NCBI RefSeq assembly: GCF_002259585.1
Contig: NZ_MWWS01000004.1
Coordinates: 434,001-498,000 of the forward strand
Direction: 5' to 3'
Source: Bombiscardovia coagulans
GTDB lineage: Bacteria; Actinomycetota; Actinomycetes; Actinomycetales; Bifidobacteriaceae
DNA length: 64,000 nt
Below, piece by piece: positions 63,192-64,000 of the stretch. The position numbers were made by a program, and so were the translations under genes. The notes beneath the pieces were generated by a model that was not told where the DNA came from, ran no database searches, and saw nothing but the letters and a program-made list of their open reading frames with translations. Within the stretch, counting starts at the first letter, position 1. Each line of letters begins with the position of its first letter.

Positions 63192-64000
63192 TATGCCCAA
63201 CGACAGCATGGAACAAGCATCCTACTTGCATGAAGACGGTAGTTTTGACAGCTCGGCTTTTATGCAACAATTGGATACCTTCTTCAACTCCGAGCAGGCA
63301 AACGAAGACATTGAAACATACCTCCTTCAAGCCCTAGCAGAAGCTGAAAATGCTGGAGATAATGCTGGACTACTCACAGTCCTCAATGAAGTAATGGGCT
63401 TCTACCGTTCTCGCGGTCGCCACGAAGACAACATGTGGATGATTCAACGTTCCTTAGAACTAGCAGCAAAAATGCAGCTAGAAGGCACCGAAGCTTGGAT
63501 AACCACCTTAATAAATGCCGCTACAGGTCTTCGCGCTGCTGGACGTTACGAACAAGCAGAAGACCTATACCAGCAAGCTCTGGCTTCGGCAGAAAAACGC
63601 TTGGCTCCTAGCGACCGAAAATTGGCTGCCCTTCACAACAATCTGTCCATGCTTTACAGCGATACTGGACGCCCAGAACAAAGTAGTCGCGAACTCGAAA
63701 AGGCATTGGCTATTCTCACTGGCTCTTCACCTAACCCTGAGCAAGATATCGATCTAGCATCCACACACGCCAACCTAGCTCTGTCCATGCTCGCACAAGC
63801 AACTCAAGAGGATCAAGTTAACCAAAACATGCTCCTAGATACCGCTAGCGAGCATGCTGCTCAAGCCTTACGGATCTATCAAGCCGGACACTTGGTAAGT
63901 CACCCCCACTATGCTTCAGCTTTAGCTAGCTACGCACAAGTAGCTCACGCGCAAGGCGCATATAGCAAAGCCGCTGCCGCTTACCAAGAAGCACTGAACA
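63192..64000 (+). CDS. Tetratricopeptide repeat protein (3' partial)
   Basis: Starts ATG 63192 with AAGGAGG 5 nt upstream, one of the strongest ribosome binding sites in the window, and is still open at the window end (269 codons visible). The sequence shows TPR units: LQALAEAENAGDNAGLLTV, AATGLRAAGRYEQAEDLYQQ, NNLSMLYSDTGRPEQSSREL, then ASYAQVAHAQGAYSKAAAAY. TPR proteins mediate protein contacts; the role here is unknown. 53 bp after the MFS gene, possibly co-transcribed. Confidence 0.85.

Overview
The window looks like chromosome from a low-GC actinobacterium, most probably a member of the Bifidobacteriaceae. This is inferred from gene content and order: tilS-hpt-ftsH-folBK-DUF3180, prmC/prfA/rpmE, a SenX3-like kinase divergent from phoU with gpmA beside it, thyA-folA, DUF2530, CHAP and NlpC wall hydrolases, and ABC sugar genes without their own ATPase. 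I see no rRNA operon, integrase, transposase, prophage or CRISPR array. Most genes are housekeeping genes at moderate GC. The clearest accessory block is 8.5-13.6 kb, which is visibly AT-rich.

Layout. 1-2.5 kb: mevalonate genes mvaA (5' end cut by the window edge) and mvaS. 2.6-8.3 kb: tRNA-Arg, a DnaQ-type exonuclease, an alkyladenine DNA glycosylase, two MFS transporters and a nucleoside hydrolase (the second MFS gene overlaps it and forms a salvage operon). 8.5-13.6 kb: two large ATPase genes on the minus strand, an SF1/Upf1-like helicase with a long coiled-coil insert, then a PrrC/RloC-like ABC ATPase with a CxxC hook. This is the best candidate for an undescribed, probably anti-phage, system. 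13.7-16.5 kb: prmC, prfA, rpmE. 16.5-17.9 kb: a 1.4-kb gap without a credible gene but with a structured-RNA candidate ending in a strong terminator. 17.9-24.2 kb: DUF4234 membrane protein, a CAU tRNA, a family 5 solute-binding lipoprotein with a YkoE-type membrane protein, ettA, tesB.

24.2-31.2 kb: a minus-strand cluster dacB-tilS-hpt-ftsH-folBK-DUF3180. The folE and folP genes usually found between ftsH and folBK are absent, and FolBK has lost several catalytic residues in both halves. 31.3-35 kb: two family 2 glycosyltransferases around an AI-2E-type membrane protein. 35.3-42.5 kb: tRNA-Glu, S10 carboxypeptidase, signal peptidase I with a duplicated N-terminal segment, a UbiA prenyltransferase, a small membrane protein, trmB, galE. 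42.6-45.8 kb: tRNA-Asp, tRNA-Phe, then thyA-folA-phosphatase and OsmC. 45.9-50.6 kb: tandem universal stress protein, NlpC/P60 and CHAP wall hydrolases, manA. 50.7-53.8 kb: DUF2530, a SenX3-like histidine kinase whose phospho-acceptor His is replaced by Gln, phoU, gpmA. 54.2-57 kb: lysS, tRNA-Pro, LOG-family protein. 57-60.8 kb: a sugar ABC importer (two permeases and a lipoprotein, no ATPase), preceded by a long leader and a small ORF with a strong ribosome binding site. 61-64 kb: orphan DUF4391 gene, an MFS efflux-type transporter and a TPR protein cut by the window end.

How genes work together: mvaA/mvaS feed isoprenoid precursors that the UbiA enzyme could use. thyA and folA recycle folate that this organism may have to import. 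dacB, lepB, NlpC, CHAP and the glycosyltransferases act at the envelope. prmC modifies the release factor encoded next to it.
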